From: Pseudomonadota bacterium
GTDB taxonomy: Bacteria; Pseudomonadota; Gammaproteobacteria; Burkholderiales; Gallionellaceae
Length of the DNA: 37,251 nt
Direction of reading: 5' to 3'
NCBI GenBank assembly: GCA_021783995.1
Contig: JAJXTH010000015.1
Location: forward strand, 1 to 37,251
The notes beneath the pieces are model-generated. The model worked only from the letters and a program-made list of their open reading frames with translations, had not been told where the DNA came from and ran no database searches. Made by a program: the position numbers and the translations under genes. Below are positions 13,963 to 23,260 of the stretch, in pieces (positions within the stretch are counted from its first letter, which is position 1; each line of letters begins with the position of its first letter).

Positions 13963-14877
13963 TCAGGATGCGATGACGTAGCGGTCCCGCCCTTCGTTCT
14001 TGCCCTGGTAGAGGGCGACGTCGGCGCGCTTGATCGCGCTGGAAATCTCCTCGTTCTCTGCCGCCTCGGCGAGACCCAGCGTGACCGTCAGCGCAATCCG
14101 GATGCCGTCGGCCTCCGCAGGGGTTTCGCGTATCGTGCTAAGGAGGCGGCCAGCCGACCTTTCCGCCACGAACGGCGTATCGCATCGCATCAGCCACAGA
14201 AACTCCTCGCCGCCGAAACGGTAAAGCGGCTCGTTGTCGCGCAATACCGATCTCAGCGTGCCGGCGAGATGCTGCAACACCATGTCGCCCGCAGGATGCC
14301 CGTGCTCGTCGTTGATGCGCTTGAAGTGATCGACATCGATCAGCACGACATAGACGCGGGTGTGGTTGCGCCTGGCATCCTTCATGCAAAGCGCATAGTC
14401 CCTCTCTATGCCGTAGCGCAAGGGCAATCCGGTCAACGGATCGTGCCTCACCGCATTGGAGATGCAAAGCGTCTTCAGTCTCGCCAGCAGCATCAGCAGC
14501 TCCGACTGCGAGCGTTCGAACGCATCCAGGTCGGATATCTTCCCGGGATTCCCTTTCATCACGTCGGCGCAGATGCATCGCATCGCATCGTGCATGGCCT
14601 GATGCAGCTCCTCGACATGGGGAACGGAGCTGCTGTCCAGCTCCCTGAAATATTCCGCGTTCAGCCTGAACCAGTGACCGAAACGGCAGAGCGTGTGCGC
14701 GACGGGCGACATCACGTCGTCTCCTGGCGGCGTGTGCAGCACGGCGCAGCGCAATATCCTTCTCGTCCAGTCCATGTGGGCCTCGATTGCACCGTCGAAT
14801 TCGACGATGAAAGCGTCGGTCTGGCTGACATCTGGGTAGTTCAGCATATGCATGGTTTGCCGTTCGTCCGAATCCAT
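13963..14877 (-). CDS. CZB-GGDEF diguanylate cyclase (DgcZ-like zinc sensor)
   Basis: A 304-residue protein from ATG 14877; ATG 14853 or 14847 are alternatives and none has a good ribosome site. Residues 20-110 match the chemoreceptor zinc-binding domain: His34 in EAHMDW, Cys64 in LCRFGHWF, and His92/His96 in EELHQAMHDAM. The spacing (30, then 28 and 4) closely follows the 3His/1Cys site of E. coli DgcZ. Residues about 142-304 are GGDEF with intact RFGGEEFLWL (active form) and a degenerate inhibitory site, RDNE. In DgcZ zinc represses cyclase activity, so a zinc-responsive c-di-GMP role is likely. It lies 52 bases upstream of purU on the same strand, but no functional link is evident. Confidence 0.9.
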   Translation of the reverse strand: MDSDERQTMHMLNYPDVSQTDAFIVEFDGAIEAHMDWTRRILRCAVLHTPPGDDVMSPVAHTLCRFGHWFRLNAEYFRELDSSSVPHVEELHQAMHDAMRCICADVMKGNPGKISDLDAFERSQSELLMLLARLKTLCISNAVRHDPLTGLPLRYGIERDYALCMKDARRNHTRVYVVLIDVDHFKRINDEHGHPAGDMVLQHLAGTLRSVLRDNEPLYRFGGEEFLWLMRCDTPFVAERSAGRLLSTIRETPAEADGIRIALTVTLGLAEAAENEEISSAIKRADVALYQGKNEGRDRYVIAS

Positions 14878-14950
14878 TATCGCACGGTTGCATTGTGGTG
14901 CATTTGGGATTATTTTGCACCATGCGGATGCAGCTCCCGCAGCACGAGGC

Positions 14951-14970
14951 GCAGGACCGTAAAGTCCTGC
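14951..14970. repeat. 7-bp inverted repeat in the divergent regulatory gap
   Basis: GCAGGAC-CGTAAA-GTCCTGC, perfect arms. It lies in the 240-base gap between the CZB-GGDEF gene (minus) and the small protein at 15118 (plus). It could be a protein-binding site or an RNA hairpin. Otherwise the gap shows only a weak promoter-like TTGGCA/TATCTT pair (15054-15081). Confidence 0.4.
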
Positions 14971-15117
14971 AGGTATCGCGGATGGCCGGTTTGCCCAGTG
15001 AAATGCGGGAGGAGTTGCATCTGCAAGGGATTTCTGTCGTGCGACCCGATCCGTTGGCACGACATTTGCTGTGTATATCTTGCAGTTTCCATTTAATTCT
15101 GGAATTGGGAGATCATC

Positions 15118-15300
15118 ATGATAAACAGCCTGCAGACCAAATACGCCACCTGTGCGATTGCCGCTTCCCTACTGTTTCTTATGTGCCCTGACAAGCGCAG
15201 CAGCGAGCAGATCAAAGACGATGCGATCGCCGAGGAAATGTCCATGCATCCCGATTACAACCCGGACGATATGCACTACTACTACGATTCGGAGATGTGA
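15118..15300 (+). CDS. Small 60-residue exported or membrane-anchored protein, unknown
   Basis: ATG 15118 follows GGGAG at a good distance. The product has a short N-terminus, a hydrophobic run (YATCAIAASLLFLMC, 9-23) and an acidic tail of about 35 residues rich in Asp, Tyr and Met (DYNPDDMHYYYDSEM at the end). The hydrophobic run could be a signal anchor; FLMC is only a poor lipobox. I do not recognise a family. A perfect GC hairpin follows 6 bases after the stop, suggesting a self-contained transcript. A real gene is likely from the ribosome site, the composition and the hairpin, but no homology supports it. Confidence 0.5.
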   Translation: MINSLQTKYATCAIAASLLFLMCPDKRSSEQIKDDAIAEEMSMHPDYNPDDMHYYYDSEM

Positions 15301-15306
15301 GCACGC

Positions 15307-15326
15307 CGGCCGCATGGATGCGGCCG
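15307..15326 (+). terminator. GC hairpin after the small protein gene
   Basis: CGGCCGC-ATGGAT-GCGGCCG, perfect 7-bp stem, then TTT. It is 6 bases past the stop at 15300. The short T-run makes it a weak terminator or a transcript-stabilising hairpin. Confidence 0.5.
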
Positions 15327-15386
15327 TTTCGGGAATGCACTGGCGCAGTCCGATGCAAAGGAAGATAATCCGGGGAGGAGTATCGC

Positions 15387-15911
15387 ATGCGCCCCAGACC
15401 CGACTATCTTTCAGGCTATCCAGAAGCGCTCGCGCAGCAGGCGCGGGTGCTGATCGAGCAGGGCGAGCTCGGGGTTAGGCTGTTGCAAAAATATCCGGAA
15501 GCACACGCGATACGCACCGACAGGGCGCTTTACGATTACATGGTGCGGTTGAAGCAGGAGTTCCTGCGCAATGCGGAACGCCTGAACAGGGTAGCCTACG
15601 ACAGCAGCATGCAGCTCATGGAGAGGGCGCTGGGCATGCATGCAGGGATCTCGCGCGTGCAGGGCGCCAGGCTCAAAGTTGCGCGCGAAATCAGGGTGGC
15701 CGCGCTGTTCAGGGAGACACCCCCGGAATTCCTGCGCATGATAGCGGTTCACGAACTCGCGCATTTCAGGGAACGGGAGCACAACAGGGCCTTCTATCAG
15801 CTATGCGTGCACATGGAGCCACGGTACCTCGAGCTTGAATTCGACTTGCGCGCCTATCTCTGCTATCTCGATGGGGGCGGTGAGCCGCTCTGGCGCGGTG
15901 CGCCCGCATGA
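15387..15911 (+). CDS. YgjP-like (DUF45) zinc metallopeptidase domain protein
   Basis: A 174-residue soluble protein with MIAVHELAHFREREHNRAFY (about 114-133): the HExxH zinc motif (HELAH) followed by the third-ligand region EHNRAFY, as in YgjP/DUF45 proteins. Members are gluzincin-like; YgjP itself has no well-proven substrate. The N-terminal half is helical and charged, less conserved, and the protein is shorter than E. coli YgjP as I recall it. GGGGAGGAG lies 6 bases before ATG 15387. Its stop overlaps the ppsR start by 4 bases, so it belongs to the ppsR-ppsA operon and may be coupled to it, an association I cannot explain functionally. Confidence 0.8.
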   Translation: MRPRPDYLSGYPEALAQQARVLIEQGELGVRLLQKYPEAHAIRTDRALYDYMVRLKQEFLRNAERLNRVAYDSSMQLMERALGMHAGISRVQGARLKVAREIRVAALFRETPPEFLRMIAVHELAHFREREHNRAFYQLCVHMEPRYLELEFDLRAYLCYLDGGGEPLWRGAPA

Positions 15912-16735
15912 CCGGCATGGACAGGCGCACGGCCATCTTCATCTCCGACGGAACCGGCATCACCGCCGAGACGCTGGGCAACGGCCTGCTCTCGCAGTTC
16001 GGCGGCATCGAGTTCAGCACGGTGCGTTTCCCGTTCACGGACAGCCTCGGGAAGGCGGATGCATGCCTCGCGCGCATAGGGGAGATAGCGGCGCAGGATG
16101 GTGCGCGTCCGCTGGTCTTCATGACGCTGATGAACGAAGAGATCAGCCGCAGGATCTCCTCCGCAGATGCGCTTTTCATGGACCTGTTCGAGGCATTCAT
16201 CTCGCCGCTGGAACAGGAGCTGGGACAGCGCTCCACGCACAGCGTGGGGCGCAGTCACGGACAGGAGAACCGCGAATATGCGAGGCGCATCGCGGCGATG
16301 AACTTCGCGCTGGCGCACGACGATGGTGTCTCTGCAGCGGACCTGAAGAGCGCCGACGTGATCCTGGTGGGCGTGTCGCGCTGCGGAAAGACGCCCACCA
16401 GCCTCTATCTTTCGCTGCAGTTCGGCCTGATGGCCGCAAACTATCCGCTGATACCCGAGGATTTCGAACGCGACACCCTGCCTCTCCCGCTGCTGCCCTT
16501 CCGCGACAAGCTGTATGGACTTACCATATCCCCTGAGCAGCTGCACCGCATACGCGAGGAGCGCCGCCCGCACAGCAGATATGCGTCGCTTGCCAACTGC
16601 CGTCTTGAAGTGGCAGCCGCGGAAAGCCTGATGCGCAGGGCAGGGATCACCTGGTTCGACATGACCTCGCGCTCCATCGAGGAGATGGCGGTGCACCTGA
16701 TGCAGGCGGTCAACAGAAAAGCAAACGGTTCATGA
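15908..16735 (+). CDS. ppsR: PEP synthase regulatory protein (bifunctional kinase/phosphorylase)
   Basis: A 275-residue DUF299 protein. It inactivates PEP synthase by ADP-dependent phosphorylation of a threonine next to the catalytic histidine and reactivates it by phosphate-dependent removal. Visible: [19 protein letters not shown] (10-28), the family N-terminus, and the P-loop-like [11 protein letters not shown] (155-165). ATG 15908 overlaps the previous stop; a second ATG (15917, MDRRTAIF) is a possible start. ppsA, its target, starts 13 bases after the stop, which makes the assignment very safe. Confidence 0.95.
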   Translation: MTGMDRRTAIFISDGTGITAETLGNGLLSQFGGIEFSTVRFPFTDSLGKADACLARIGEIAAQDGARPLVFMTLMNEEISRRISSADALFMDLFEAFISPLEQELGQRSTHSVGRSHGQENREYARRIAAMNFALAHDDGVSAADLKSADVILVGVSRCGKTPTSLYLSLQFGLMAANYPLIPEDFERDTLPLPLLPFRDKLYGLTISPEQLHRIREERRPHSRYASLANCRLEVAAAESLMRRAGITWFDMTSRSIEEMAVHLMQAVNRKANGS

Positions 16736-16748
16736 GAGGAGAATTACC

Positions 16749-19133
16749 ATGCATCCATACGTCATTCCATTCCAGTCGCTGGGCCTTTCAGACATAGAGC
16801 AGGTGGGAGGAAAGAACGCATCGCTCGGCGAGATGATCAGGCATCTCGGCGAGGCCGGCGTTGCCGTTCCAGGCGGATTCGCGACCACGGCCGACGCATA
16901 CAGGGATTTCCTGGCGGAAAGCGGGCTGGACCAACGTATTTCGGATGCGCTATCCACGCTCGACGTGGCCGACATGGAGCGGCTTGCCGCAACGGGCGCC
17001 GAGATACGCGGCTGGATCGCTGATGCGCCATTGCCTTCGAGGCTCGAGCAGGAGATAGGCGAGCATTACGAGAGGCTGATGAAGGATGGTGACGGCAGCG
17101 TCGCAGTGAGATCTTCTGCGACCGCGGAGGACATGCCGGACGCATCGTTTGCCGGCCAGCAGGAGACCTATCTCAACATACACGGCATGGACAACGTGCT
17201 GCACGCGGTGAAGGAAGTGTTCGCATCGCTCTACAACGACCGAGCGATCTCCTATCGCGTGCACACCGGATACACGGGCCACGTCGCGCTTTCGGCCGGC
17301 ATACAGCGCATGGTGAGATCGGACCTCGGTTCCTCTGGCGTGATGTTCACGCTCGACACGGAATCCGGATTCCGCGACGCGGTGTTCATCACGGCGAGCT
17401 ACGGTCTGGGCGAGATGGTGGTGCAGGGCTCTGTGAATCCCGACGAGTATTATGTGCACAAGCAGAAGCTCGAGGAAGGCTATCCCGCGATCCTTAGGCG
17501 CAGCCTGGGTTCGAAGATGCAGCGCATGGTCTTCGATGAGAGGCGCGCGGCGGGCGTTTCCACCCGAATCGAGGAAGTGTCTCCAATGGAGCGCGCGATG
17601 TTCTCGATCCCGGACAGCGTAGTGCTGGAACTCGCGCGACATGCGATCGCGATAGAGAAACACTACGGCCGCCCGATGGACATCGAATGGGGACTGGACG
17701 GGCAGGATGGCAGGATCTACATCCTGCAGGCGCGGCCCGAGACGGTGCAGTCCCAGGCAAAGGCGGGAAGTGCGGGGAAATACAGGCTTGCAAGGCGCGG
17801 CGAGGTGCTCGCCGAGGGGCGCGCGATCGGCCAGAAGATAGGAGCTGGTCCCGTGAGGCTGGTTGCAGGCATAGGAGAGATAGGCAAGGTGGAGGCGGGG
17901 GACGTGCTGGTCACGGACATGACCGACCCCAACTGGGAGCCCGTGATGAAGATGGCTTCCGCGATCGTCACCAACCGCGGCGGCCGGACCTGCCATGCGG
18001 CGATCATCGCGAGGGAGCTCGGCATCCCCGCGATCGTGGGCTGCGGCAATGCAACCGAAGCGCTTCCGGATGGAGAGATGGTCACAGCATCCTGCGCGGA
18101 AGGCGACACAGGCTACGTGTACCGGGACAAATTGCCCTTCGATGTCGCAGTGGAGGACGGCGCAGCGCTCCCCGAGCTTCCGGTCAAGCTGATGCTGAAC
18201 GTGGGCAACCCGATGCTCGCGTTCGAATTCGCGCAGCTGCCCTCCAGAGGCATAGGCCTTGCGCGCCTCGAGTTCGTGATCAACAACATGATAGGCGTGC
18301 ATCCCAAGGCGGTGCTGAATTTCGATACCCTTCCGGAAGGCTTGCGCGCACAGGTCTCGGAGAGGGCGGCAGGCTATCTGAGCCCTGCTGACTTCTATGT
18401 GGAGAAGATGGCCGAAGGAGTTGCAACACTTGCTGCGGGATTCTGGCCGCGTCCGGTGATTGTGCGTCTTTCGGATTTCAAGTCCAACGAATACAGGAAA
18501 CTCATCGGGGGAGAACTCTTCGAGCCCGTCGAGGAAAATCCGATGATAGGCTTCAGGGGTGCGGGACGTTATGTCGCGGATAGCTTCCGGGACTGCTTCG
18601 AGCTCGAGTGCCGTGCGATGAAGAAGGTGCGCGAGGAACTGGGATACACCAACGTGGAGATCATGGTGCCTTTTGTGCGCACGGTCGAGGAAGCGAGTGA
18701 AGTCGTCGATGAACTCGCGAAGAACGGACTGAAGCGCGGCGAGCAGGGCTTGCGCCTGATCATGATGTGCGAGATACCATCCAACGCGCTCCTGGCAGAG
18801 GATTTCCTGCAGCACTTCGACGGCTATTCGATAGGCTCGAACGACCTCACGCAGCTGACGCTGGGGCTAGATCGCGATTCCAGCCTGGTCGCGAACCGTT
18901 TCGACGAGAGAAATCCGGCCGTGAAGGCGCTGTTGCAGATGGCGATTTCTACCTGCAACCGCATGGGGAAATACGTCGGCATATGCGGCCAGGGCCCTTC
19001 CGACCATTCCGACTTCGCGGCATGGCTGATGGAGCAGGGGATACAGAGCATCTCGCTGAATCCGGACACGCTGCTGGAAACATGGCGTAGCCTGGGCGCC
19101 AAATCTTCGCCGGGTAACCTGAATATTCGGTAA
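16749..19133 (+). CDS. ppsA: Phosphoenolpyruvate synthase
   Basis: A 794-residue enzyme, full length, making PEP from pyruvate with ATP going to AMP and phosphate: the entry to gluconeogenesis. The N-terminal ATP-grasp domain begins with [15 protein letters not shown]; the swivelling phosphohistidine domain has [20 protein letters not shown] with His416; the C-terminal TIM barrel has [17 protein letters not shown] and [10 protein letters not shown] with catalytic Cys746. GAGAGGAG precedes ATG 16749. Its regulator PpsR is encoded immediately upstream. sucC follows after 30 bases with no visible terminator, so ppsRA and sucCD may form one transcript. Confidence 0.97.
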   Translation: MHPYVIPFQSLGLSDIEQVGGKNASLGEMIRHLGEAGVAVPGGFATTADAYRDFLAESGLDQRISDALSTLDVADMERLAATGAEIRGWIADAPLPSRLEQEIGEHYERLMKDGDGSVAVRSSATAEDMPDASFAGQQETYLNIHGMDNVLHAVKEVFASLYNDRAISYRVHTGYTGHVALSAGIQRMVRSDLGSSGVMFTLDTESGFRDAVFITASYGLGEMVVQGSVNPDEYYVHKQKLEEGYPAILRRSLGSKMQRMVFDERRAAGVSTRIEEVSPMERAMFSIPDSVVLELARHAIAIEKHYGRPMDIEWGLDGQDGRIYILQARPETVQSQAKAGSAGKYRLARRGEVLAEGRAIGQKIGAGPVRLVAGIGEIGKVEAGDVLVTDMTDPNWEPVMKMASAIVTNRGGRTCHAAIIARELGIPAIVGCGNATEALPDGEMVTASCAEGDTGYVYRDKLPFDVAVEDGAALPELPVKLMLNVGNPMLAFEFAQLPSRGIGLARLEFVINNMIGVHPKAVLNFDTLPEGLRAQVSERAAGYLSPADFYVEKMAEGVATLAAGFWPRPVIVRLSDFKSNEYRKLIGGELFEPVEENPMIGFRGAGRYVADSFRDCFELECRAMKKVREELGYTNVEIMVPFVRTVEEASEVVDELAKNGLKRGEQGLRLIMMCEIPSNALLAEDFLQHFDGYSIGSNDLTQLTLGLDRDSSLVANRFDERNPAVKALLQMAISTCNRMGKYVGICGQGPSDHSDFAAWLMEQGIQSISLNPDTLLETWRSLGAKSSPGNLNIR

Positions 19134-19163
19134 TATGGCGGCTTTGCGGCAGGACTAGCGATC

Positions 19164-20324
19164 ATGAAGATACACGAATATCAGGGAAAGGAAATCCTGC
19201 GCCAGTACGGCGTGCCCACGCCGCGAGGTGTGGCCTGCTTTAGCAGCGATGAGGCAGTCGCTGCAGCCCGGAGCCTGGGCGGCACGGCATGGGTGGTCAA
19301 GGCGCAGATACATGCGGGAGGCCGCGGCAAGGGCGGCGGCGTGAAGGTCGCACGCAGCCTGGACGAGGTGCGCAGATTCGCAGACCAGATGCTGGGCATG
19401 CATCTGGTCACGCACCAGACGAGCCGCGATGGACAGGTCGTGCGCCGCCTCCTGATCGAGGAGGGTGTTGCGATCAAACGCGAATTCTATCTCGGCATGG
19501 TGGTCGACCGGGAAAGCCAGCGCGTGGCGCTGCTCGCGAGCAGCGAGGGCGGCATGGAGATTGAGGAGGTCGCGAAGGAGAGCCCGGACAGGATACACAC
19601 GCTGCGCATAGATCCGGTCACAGGACTGGCTGAAGAGGATGCGGCGGAAGTTGCGCGCAGGATAGGCATACCCGATGCGAATGGCGCAGCCTCGCTCTTC
19701 CAGAATCTTTACAAGACCTTCGTCGAGAAGGACGCGATGCTGGCCGAGATCAATCCGCTGGTGCTGACGGAAAAGGGCTCGCTGATCGCGCTGGATGCGA
19801 AGTTCAACTTCGACTCCAATGCGCTCTATCGCCATCCAGAAATCACAGCCTTGCGCGACCTCGACGAGGAGGACCCGGCCGAGATCGAGGCATCGAAATT
19901 CGATCTGAGCTACATCTCGCTCGACGGCGACATCGCATGCCTCGTGAACGGCGCGGGCCTTGCGATGGCGACGATGGACATCATCAAGCTCTACGGCGGG
20001 AACCCGGCGAACTTTCTCGACGTGGGCGGGGGGGCTAGCCGCGAGAAGGTGACCGAGGCCTTCAAGCTGATGCTGAAGAATCCGAGGCTGAAAGCGATAC
20101 TGGTCAACATATTCGGCGGCATCATGAAGTGCGACGTGATCGCTGAGGGCATCGTGGCCGCCGTGCGCGAGGTGCATCTCTCCGTTCCGCTGGTGGTGCG
20201 GCTCGAGGGCACCAACGTGGAGTTGGGCAAGAGGATACTCGAGGAATCCGGTCTGCCCATCATTTCGGGGGCCGACATGGCAGACGCGGCGCAGAAGGCG
20301 GTTGCAGCCGCGAGGGGAAACTGA
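19164..20324 (+). CDS. sucC: Succinyl-CoA synthetase beta subunit
   Basis: A 386-residue subunit, normal length. ATP-grasp fold: [20 protein letters not shown] at the start, [20 protein letters not shown] (nucleotide site, about 44-63), [11 protein letters not shown], and near the end [20 protein letters not shown]. With SucD it interconverts succinyl-CoA and succinate plus ATP or GTP in the TCA cycle. AGGA lies 8 bases before ATG 19164. The stop shares one base with the sucD start (TGATG), typical of sucCD coupling. No other TCA genes are nearby. Confidence 0.97.
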   Translation: MKIHEYQGKEILRQYGVPTPRGVACFSSDEAVAAARSLGGTAWVVKAQIHAGGRGKGGGVKVARSLDEVRRFADQMLGMHLVTHQTSRDGQVVRRLLIEEGVAIKREFYLGMVVDRESQRVALLASSEGGMEIEEVAKESPDRIHTLRIDPVTGLAEEDAAEVARRIGIPDANGAASLFQNLYKTFVEKDAMLAEINPLVLTEKGSLIALDAKFNFDSNALYRHPEITALRDLDEEDPAEIEASKFDLSYISLDGDIACLVNGAGLAMATMDIIKLYGGNPANFLDVGGGASREKVTEAFKLMLKNPRLKAILVNIFGGIMKCDVIAEGIVAAVREVHLSVPLVVRLEGTNVELGKRILEESGLPIISGADMADAAQKAVAAARGN

Positions 20325-21208
20325 TGTCCATACTCATAGACAAGAACACCAGGGTCATGACGCAGGGCATGACGGGCAAGGTGGGGCAGTTCCACACGAC
20401 GAACTGCATCGCGTATGCGAACGGCAAAGACTGCTTCGTCGCGGGTGTCACACCCGGCAAGGGAGGGCAGAGCTTCGAGGGCGTGCCGATCTACGACAGC
20501 GTGAAGGATGCGAAGGCGCAGACAGGCGCCACGGTTTCGGTGATCTATGTGCCGCCCGCGTATGCGGCGGCGGCGATAGACGAGGCGGTCGATGCGGACC
20601 TCGACCTCGTGATCTGCATCACCGAGGGCATACCCGTGCACGACATGATCAGAACGCGCCGCAGGATGGAGGGCAGGAAAACCAGGCTGATCGGCCCAAA
20701 CTGCCCGGGGCTGATCACGCCCGACGAGATCAAGATAGGCATCATGCCGGGCCACATACACAGGAAGGGGCGCATAGGCGTGGTATCTAGATCCGGCACG
20801 CTGACCTACGAGGCGGTGGGGCAGCTCTCCGCGCTGGGTCTGGGGCAGTCCTCATGCGTCGGCATAGGCGGGGACCCGATCAACGGCATGAAGCACATCG
20901 ACGTGATGAGGCTCTTCAACGACGATCCCGATACCGATGCGGTGATCATGGTGGGCGAGATAGGCGGCAGCGACGAGGAGGCATGCGCGCGCTGGATAAA
21001 GGACAACATGAAAAAGCCGGTGGTCGGCTTCATCGCGGGGCTGACTGCGCCGCCAGGCAAGCGCATGGGTCATGCTGGCGCGATCATCTCCGGCGGGCAG
21101 GGTGGGGCGGAAGACAAGCTCGCGGTGATGGAGGAATGCGGCATACATGTGACTCGCAATCCTGCAGAGATGGGGCGCACGATGCAGAAAATATTAGCCG
21201 GAAGCTAG
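20324..21208 (+). CDS. sucD: Succinyl-CoA synthetase alpha subunit
   Basis: A 294-residue subunit, normal length. N-terminal CoA-binding Rossmann fold ([14 protein letters not shown]) and C-terminal ligase domain with the phosphorylated histidine in [18 protein letters not shown] (about His250). It forms the heterotetramer with SucC. Its codon use is striking: of 28 isoleucines 12 are ATA, 16 ATC, none ATT. An inverted repeat without a T-run lies 10 bases past the stop. Confidence 0.97.
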   Translation: MSILIDKNTRVMTQGMTGKVGQFHTTNCIAYANGKDCFVAGVTPGKGGQSFEGVPIYDSVKDAKAQTGATVSVIYVPPAYAAAAIDEAVDADLDLVICITEGIPVHDMIRTRRRMEGRKTRLIGPNCPGLITPDEIKIGIMPGHIHRKGRIGVVSRSGTLTYEAVGQLSALGLGQSSCVGIGGDPINGMKHIDVMRLFNDDPDTDAVIMVGEIGGSDEEACARWIKDNMKKPVVGFIAGLTAPPGKRMGHAGAIISGGQGGAEDKLAVMEECGIHVTRNPAEMGRTMQKILAGS

Positions 21209-21217
21209 TGGCTGGCA

Positions 21218-21251
21218 GCAGCCTGGATATTTACTGATAGCTGCAGGCTGC
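21218..21251. repeat. Inverted repeat between sucD and the TerC-type gene
   Basis: GCAGCCTG (21218-21225) and CAGGCTGC (21244-21251), perfect 8-bp arms with an 18-base loop. No T-run follows. It may be a Rho-linked or attenuating hairpin at the end of sucCD. Confidence 0.45.
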
Positions 21252-21273
21252 GAGCTGTTTCGAAAGGGATGTA

Positions 21274-22002
21274 TTGCTAGAGATTTTTTCCGACAGCCAG
21301 GTATGGGTGGACGTGCTGAAGATCATCGCGATCGATCTCCTGCTCTCCGGAGACAACGCCGTGGTGATCGCGCTGGCCTGTCGCAACCTGCCCGAGGAAC
21401 AGCGCAAAAAGGGCGTGCTCTTCGGCATGGCGGGCGCCGTGGTTTTGCGCATCTTGCTGACCTTCTTCGCGGTCGGCCTGCTGTCGATACCGTATGTGAA
21501 GCTTCTGGGCGCTGCGCTGCTCGTCTGGATAGGCGTGAAGCTGATATTGCCCGAGGAAGAGCACGATGACGGAAACGTGAAGGCCGACACGAGACTGGTG
21601 GGCGCGGTCAGGACCATCATCGTCGCGGATTTCGTGATGAGTCTGGACAACGTGCTGGGTGTGGCGGCTGCCGCAAAGGGCAACGCGATGCTGCTGGTTC
21701 TTGGGCTTCTGATCAGCATTCCGCTGATCGGCTGGAGCAGCCAGCTGGTGCTGAAGCTGATAGACCGGTTTCCTTTTTTCATCCATGCAGGAGGCGCGCT
21801 GCTGGGTTATGTGGCGGGCGAGATGCTGCTTTCAGAACCAGTGGCTTTGCCCATGGCAGAGAGCGCCTTCCGCTGGCTGATTCCCCTGGGAACGGCGGTG
21901 CTGGTGCTGGCCACAGGCAGGTATCTCGCGCTAAGAAGACCTGCAGAACGAACGGCAGTTGACCTGGTTGACGAAAAAATAGGCTCAGGGGAAGGGAAAT
22001 GA
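21274..22002 (+). CDS. TerC/YjbE-type integral membrane protein
   Basis: A 242-residue polytopic protein of the TerC superfamily with about seven transmembrane segments. The family motif IDLLLSGDNAVVIALACRN (about 20-38) holds the conserved acidic and Asn residues, repeated in VADFVMSLDNVLGVAAAAKG, and both helices are thought to form a metal-ion path. Relatives include Mn exporters (Alx, MntX-like, YkoY) and tellurite-resistance TerC, so metal export is a reasonable but unproven guess. The start is TTG 21274, with AAAGGGA 5 bases upstream; the ATG at 21270 is out of frame and stops at once. It overlaps the universal stress gene by 4 bases. Confidence 0.88.
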   Translation: MLEIFSDSQVWVDVLKIIAIDLLLSGDNAVVIALACRNLPEEQRKKGVLFGMAGAVVLRILLTFFAVGLLSIPYVKLLGAALLVWIGVKLILPEEEHDDGNVKADTRLVGAVRTIIVADFVMSLDNVLGVAAAAKGNAMLLVLGLLISIPLIGWSSQLVLKLIDRFPFFIHAGGALLGYVAGEMLLSEPVALPMAESAFRWLIPLGTAVLVLATGRYLALRRPAERTAVDLVDEKIGSGEGK

Positions 22003-22433
22003 AATCATGCAGGATGCTGATCCCTTACGATGGAACGGAAGGGGCGATGCGCGCACTGGACTACGCGATTTCGTGCAGGGATCTTTACTGCGAGCCGCCG
22101 ATGTTGCTCCTGCTCAACGTGCAGTGGAAGGTGGCATCTGGCAACGTGAAGCTCTTCATCAGCCAGGACACCATCAACGACTATTACCGCGAGCATGGCA
22201 TGGCGGCGCTGAAGCCTGCGCGTTCCAGGCTTGATGCATTGCAGCTTCCTTATAGGTATCATATCAGCGTGGGCACGCCTGCGGACACGATCGCGCAATA
22301 TGCGCGCGAGGAGGGAGTTGATCAGATCGTGATGTGCAGGAAGGAAAAGGGGGGACTGCAGGAATTTCTGCTGGGTTCGGTGGTGTCTCGCGTGCTGCAC
22401 CTGGCGGAATGCCCGGTGCTGCTGGTCAGATAA
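21999..22433 (+). CDS. Universal stress protein (UspA family)
   Basis: A 144-residue Usp domain. MLIPYDGTEGAMRALDYAIS (6-25) is the N-terminal strand and first helix; QIVMCRKEKGGLQEFLLGSV through CPVLLVR is the C-terminal part. The nucleotide-binding pattern G-2x-G-9x-G-(S/T) is only partly kept (KGGLQEFLLGSVV), so ATP binding is possible, not certain. AAGGG lies just upstream and the start overlaps the terC-type stop (ATGA). The PP2C gene follows after 8 bases. Its place in a row of signalling genes suggests stress input to them. Confidence 0.88.
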   Translation: MKSCRMLIPYDGTEGAMRALDYAISCRDLYCEPPMLLLLNVQWKVASGNVKLFISQDTINDYYREHGMAALKPARSRLDALQLPYRYHISVGTPADTIAQYAREEGVDQIVMCRKEKGGLQEFLLGSVVSRVLHLAECPVLLVR

Positions 22434-22441
22434 GGGCTGAA

Positions 22442-23248
22442 ATGGGACTGGAAGAATCGCTGGAAGTCGCGGCACGCACCGATTCCGGCATGGTGCGTTC
22501 CCATAACGAGGACAGCATCGCCGTCGATCCGGCATGCGGCCTCGCCGTGCTGGCCGACGGCATGGGCGGTTACAACGCGGGCGAAGTGGCGAGCGGCATC
22601 GCGGTTTCAGTGATGATGGCGGAGCTCACGCCGATTCTGAAAGAGGGCGGGCTGGACGAAGGGCTTGCCGTCTCGCTGCTCGCGCAAAGCGTGATGAAGG
22701 CGAATTCCGCGATCTACCAGGCCCAGAAAAGCGACGAGCAGTACGCGGGCATGGGCACCACGGTGGTGTCCGCGCTGTTCTTCGACAACCGGGTTGCGGT
22801 GGCCCATGTGGGCGACTCCCGCCTCTATCGTCTGCGCGGCGAGGTGTTCGAAACCATCACGCGCGACCATTCGCTGTTGCAGGAACAGCTGGATTGCGGG
22901 ATGATCACTGCCGAAGAGGCAAGGCATTCGCAGAACAGGAACCTCGTCACGCGCGCGGTCGGCATAGACCCCGAGCTCGATGCGGAGATCCATCTTCACG
23001 ACGTGCAGGTGGGCGACATCTATCTGCTCTGTTCGGACGGGTTGAACGACATGCTGGAGGACGAGGACATACAGGCGATACTTTCTGCGATGCAGGGCAA
23101 TCTCGAGCTCGCTGCGGAACAGCTGATACAGTCTGCGAACGACAACGGCGGCAAGGACAATGTCTCGGTGATACTGATGAAGGTCAGGCAGGAATTTGCA
23201 AGGCCGCGCAAAGGGCTGGCCAAATTGTTCAACTGGTTCAGTAAGTGA
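22442..23248 (+). CDS. PP2C-family Ser/Thr protein phosphatase
   Basis: A 268-residue PPM/PP2C phosphatase of the PrpC/Stp1 type. Metal and catalytic motifs: VRSHNEDSIAVDP (18-30), LADGMGGYNAGEVASG, VGDSRLYRLRGE, TRDHSLLQEQL, LCSDGLNDMLED and GGKDNVSVILMKV. It removes phosphate from Ser/Thr with two Mn or Mg ions and is cytoplasmic. I start at ATG 22442, where the fold begins; the longer open frame from 22334 overlaps the usp gene. It is followed after 12 bases by an FHA protein, its classic partner, but no Ser/Thr kinase gene is in the window. Confidence 0.93.
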   Translation: MGLEESLEVAARTDSGMVRSHNEDSIAVDPACGLAVLADGMGGYNAGEVASGIAVSVMMAELTPILKEGGLDEGLAVSLLAQSVMKANSAIYQAQKSDEQYAGMGTTVVSALFFDNRVAVAHVGDSRLYRLRGEVFETITRDHSLLQEQLDCGMITAEEARHSQNRNLVTRAVGIDPELDAEIHLHDVQVGDIYLLCSDGLNDMLEDEDIQAILSAMQGNLELAAEQLIQSANDNGGKDNVSVILMKVRQEFARPRKGLAKLFNWFSK

Positions 23249-23260
23249 GGAAAGGCGGAC

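Noticed and set aside
14895..15191. Plus-strand open frame of 98 codons in the gap before the small protein gene
   Set aside because: No ribosome site, odd composition (many His, Cys and Arg), and it runs over the start of the better-supported gene at 15118 in another frame.
21231..21786. Minus-strand open frames across the TerC-type gene
   Set aside because: Shadow frames of a gene whose plus-strand reading has clear family motifs.
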